DNA of 7,026 nt from an uncultured bacterium. Lineage in GTDB: Bacteria > Omnitrophota > Gorgyraeia > Gorgyraeales > Gorgyraeaceae. Position numbers and translations under genes: made by a program. The DNA is taken from NCBI GenBank assembly GCA_913009675.1, contig CAJVXD010000064.1, positions 1 through 7,026 of the forward strand, written 5' to 3'. Below are positions 4,946 through 7,026 of the stretch, in pieces. Positions within the stretch are counted from its first letter, which is position 1; the number at the start of each line of letters is the position of its first letter. The notes under the pieces were generated by a model. It ran no database searches. It worked only from the letters and a program-made list of their open reading frames with translations, and was not told the origin of the DNA.

Positions 4946-7026
4946 ATGTTCGATAAACTCATAGAGCTTTCCGTAAAAAATAGATTCATAGTTTTGATAA
5001 TCGTGGCTATCCTTGCAGTGTGGGGGATAAATGCGATGTTAAACATGCCTATGGACGCCATCCCGGATCTAAGCGATGTTCAGGTAATAATCTTTACGGA
5101 GTATCCGGGCCAGGCGCCCCAGGTAGTAGAGGACCAGATTACGTATCCTCTGGCCACAGTTATGCTTTCTGTCCCATATGCCAAGGTAGTGAGGGGTTAT
5201 TCCTTCTTTGGTTTCTCATTTGTTTACATTATATTTAAGGACGGGACAGATATGTACTGGGCAAGAAGCAGGGTCCTTGAGTATCTGAGTTTTGTTTCCG
5301 GCAAACTTCCTGAAGGAGTTACACCTACCCTCGGTCCGGATGCAACAGGTGTGGGTTGGGTTTATGAGTACGCCTTAAAATCCAAAAATCACGACCTGTC
5401 AGAATTGCGGACTATCCAGGACTGGTATCTGAGATATGAATTGGCGAGCGTGCCCGGCGTGTCTGAGGTAGCAAGTATCGGTGGATTTGTAAAACAATAT
5501 CAAATAGATATAGACCCTAATAAACTCCTGGCCTACAACATCCCCCTGAATAAGGTAAGTATGGCTATTCGTCGCTCCAACAATGATGTAGGTGGCCGGG
5601 TAGTTGAGATGGCTGAAACAGAGTATATGGTAAGGGGGTTAGGTTATATAAAGTCTCTCGATGATATCAGGGATATTGCGGTCGGAGTAGATAAGAATGG
5701 CACACCTATTTTAGTGAAAGACATAGCCAATGTGCACTTAGGTCCTGAGATGAGGCGCGGACTCGCTGAGATGGACGGCGAGGGTGAGGTGGTAGGCGGG
5801 ATTGTGGTAATGCGTTACGGAGAGAATGCCCTGAAGGTAATAGAAAATGTAAAGAAAAAATTGGAGTCCCTTAAGAAGGGGCTTCCTAAGGGCGTTGAGA
5901 TTGAGACTGTATATGATAGGTCTAAGCTTATAGGAAGGTCAATAAATACCTTGAGGAATACCTTAATTATTGAGATGATTATCGTGACCTTAGTCTGTAT
6001 GATATTTCTTTTACATTTCAGGAGTGCGTTTGTAGCAGTGTTTACCTTACCTCTAGGAATTCTGATATCCTTTATTATAATGCACATAAAAGGCATAAAT
6101 GCCAATATTATGTCTTTAGGGGGTATTGCCATCGCCATTGGGGTAATGGTAGATGCTGCGGTTGTGCTTTTAGAGAATTTCCATAAACATCTGCAGAAGG
6201 AAGGAGAACATGCTGACCACTGGGGCCTTGTTATTGAATCATGCAGAGAGGTTGGGCCTGCGCTTGCCTACGCGCTTTTAATAATTACAATTTCCTTCAT
6301 TCCTATATTTGCCCTTCAGGCTCAAGAAGGGAGATTGTTTAAACCGCTGGGGTATACGTGGATATTTGCCCTTGGTGCATCCAGTCTTATCGCGGTAACA
6401 GTAATACCCATACTTATCGGTATATTTGTAAAGGGGAAGATAAGACCCGAAGAGGAAAATCCTGTGGTAAGGCGTGAGATCGCCATTTATAGGCCCTTGA
6501 TGAATCTTGTATTGAAGCACAAGAAGAGGACAATTTTAATCGCTATAATAATTATGATTTTAACTATTATCCCGTATAAAAGATTGGGTTCGGAGTTTAT
6601 GCCGCCCTTATATGAAGGTGACCTTTTGTATATGCCCACCACTTTGCCGGGTATATCCATAACCAAGGCAAGAGAATTGCTCCAGCAGACTGATAAGATT
6701 ATAAAAACTTTTCCTGAAGTCCAGCGCGTCTTTGGAAAGATTGGCCGTGCGGAAACAGCGACTGACCCGGCTCCTTTGAGCATGATAGAGACCACGATTA
6801 TGCTAAAACCTGAGAGTAAATGGCGCAAGGGGATGACAGTGAAGAAACTTATTCGACAACTAGATCAGTCTATTAAATTTCCTGGCGTAACAAACGCCTG
6901 GACCATGCCTATAAAGACGAGGGTAGATATGTTATCCACAGGGATAAAGACACCCGTAGGGATCAAGGTGATGGGAACAGACCTTAATATTTTGCAGGAT
7001 CTCGGGAAGAGGATAGAGGCAGTTAT
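4946..7026 (+). CDS. cusA: CusA-like heavy-metal efflux RND transporter, open at the right edge
   Basis: This is the N-terminal 693 residues of an HME-type RND proton/metal antiporter (family length about 1030-1050). The frame runs without a stop from ATG 4946 to the window end, so the gene is cut by the window, not broken. It starts with MFDKLIELSVKNRF and TM1, followed by the family motif MPMDAIPDLSDVQV. TM4 carries GVMVDAAVVLLEN with the proton-relay aspartate D403. The periplasmic motif EGDLLYMPTTLPG, then ETATDPAPLSMIETT and DMLSTGIKTPVGIKVMG, follow. M563, M613 and M662 align with the Cu(I)/Ag(I)-binding M573, M623 and M672 of E. coli CusA at a constant offset of 10. GVMVDAA is the CusA (HME4) form, unlike the DFG..VDGA of CzcA zinc/cobalt pumps. 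AAGG at 4931-4934 and AGGA at 4936-4939 precede the ATG. The C-terminal TM8-12 half is outside the window. Confidence 0.95.
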   Translation, partial: MFDKLIELSVKNRFIVLIIVAILAVWGINAMLNMPMDAIPDLSDVQVIIFTEYPGQAPQVVEDQITYPLATVMLSVPYAKVVRGYSFFGFSFVYIIFKDGTDMYWARSRVLEYLSFVSGKLPEGVTPTLGPDATGVGWVYEYALKSKNHDLSELRTIQDWYLRYELASVPGVSEVASIGGFVKQYQIDIDPNKLLAYNIPLNKVSMAIRRSNNDVGGRVVEMAETEYMVRGLGYIKSLDDIRDIAVGVDKNGTPILVKDIANVHLGPEMRRGLAEMDGEGEVVGGIVVMRYGENALKVIENVKKKLESLKKGLPKGVEIETVYDRSKLIGRSINTLRNTLIIEMIIVTLVCMIFLLHFRSAFVAVFTLPLGILISFIIMHIKGINANIMSLGGIAIAIGVMVDAAVVLLENFHKHLQKEGEHADHWGLVIESCREVGPALAYALLIITISFIPIFALQAQEGRLFKPLGYTWIFALGASSLIAVTVIPILIGIFVKGKIRPEEENPVVRREIAIYRPLMNLVLKHKKRTILIAIIIMILTIIPYKRLGSEFMPPLYEGDLLYMPTTLPGISITKARELLQQTDKIIKTFPEVQRVFGKIGRAETATDPAPLSMIETTIMLKPESKWRKGMTVKKLIRQLDQSIKFPGVTNAWTMPIKTRVDMLSTGIKTPVGIKVMGTDLNILQDLGKRIEAV

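Noticed and set aside
5020..5238. 72-codon + strand ORF overlapping the start of the pump gene
   Set aside because: It is in a different frame from the CusA-like reading frame, which is open from 4946 to the end and matches the family throughout.
5815..6828. Several - strand ORFs of 80-113 codons (5815-6138, 6278-6520, 6487-6828)
   Set aside because: They are antisense shadows of the well-supported CusA-like coding frame, with no recognisable domains.

Overview
This is the end of a contig from a diderm (outer-membrane-bearing) bacterium. It carries the tail of one housekeeping operon followed by a copper/silver efflux operon that runs off the right edge. Every gene is on the + strand. Codon use is moderately AT-rich, with much ATA for Ile and AGA/AGG for Arg, good Shine-Dalgarno sites and short gaps. 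That fits uncultivated groups such as Omnitrophota or Nitrospirota, but this placement is a low-confidence impression. The first 48 bases are not biological: they match the 3' part of the Illumina P5/TruSeq universal adapter exactly as I recall it. The source is therefore short-read data, probably a metagenome or single-cell assembly, and real sequence begins at 49.

Left part (50-1304): the C-terminal ~101 residues of a YggS/PLPBP-family pyridoxal-phosphate homeostasis protein, then 4 nt later a complete thioredoxin reductase (trxB) with CATC active site, FAD and NADPH motifs, and an unusual cysteine-rich FAD-binding tail. The two look co-transcribed.

Right part (1305-7026): a 107-nt gap holds a sigma70-type promoter whose spacer is filled by a G-rich CsoR-type operator. 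It drives csoR (Cys-His-Cys Cu(I) sensor), then an outer-membrane TolC/CusC-like protein, a CusB-like periplasmic adaptor and a CusA-like RND pump. The pump is open-ended: 693 codons are visible of about 1040 expected. Its reading frame stays open from 4946 to the window end.

How they work together: when Cu(I) binds CsoR, repression should lift and the whole csoR-cusC-cusB-cusA unit should be expressed. The pump, adaptor and outer-membrane channel would form a tripartite complex that expels Cu(I)/Ag(I) across the outer membrane. The metal assignment rests on three features: the C-H-C sensor triad, the three-methionine site in the adaptor's N-terminal domain, and the three-methionine periplasmic site in the pump. 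The least ordinary points are CsoR rather than CusRS control of a Cus pump, a DUF3347-like Cys/Met domain fused to the adaptor where no separate cusF gene exists, and apparent loss of two membrane relay methionines in the pump. I see no wholly new system here, and no RNA genes, mobile elements or CRISPR.
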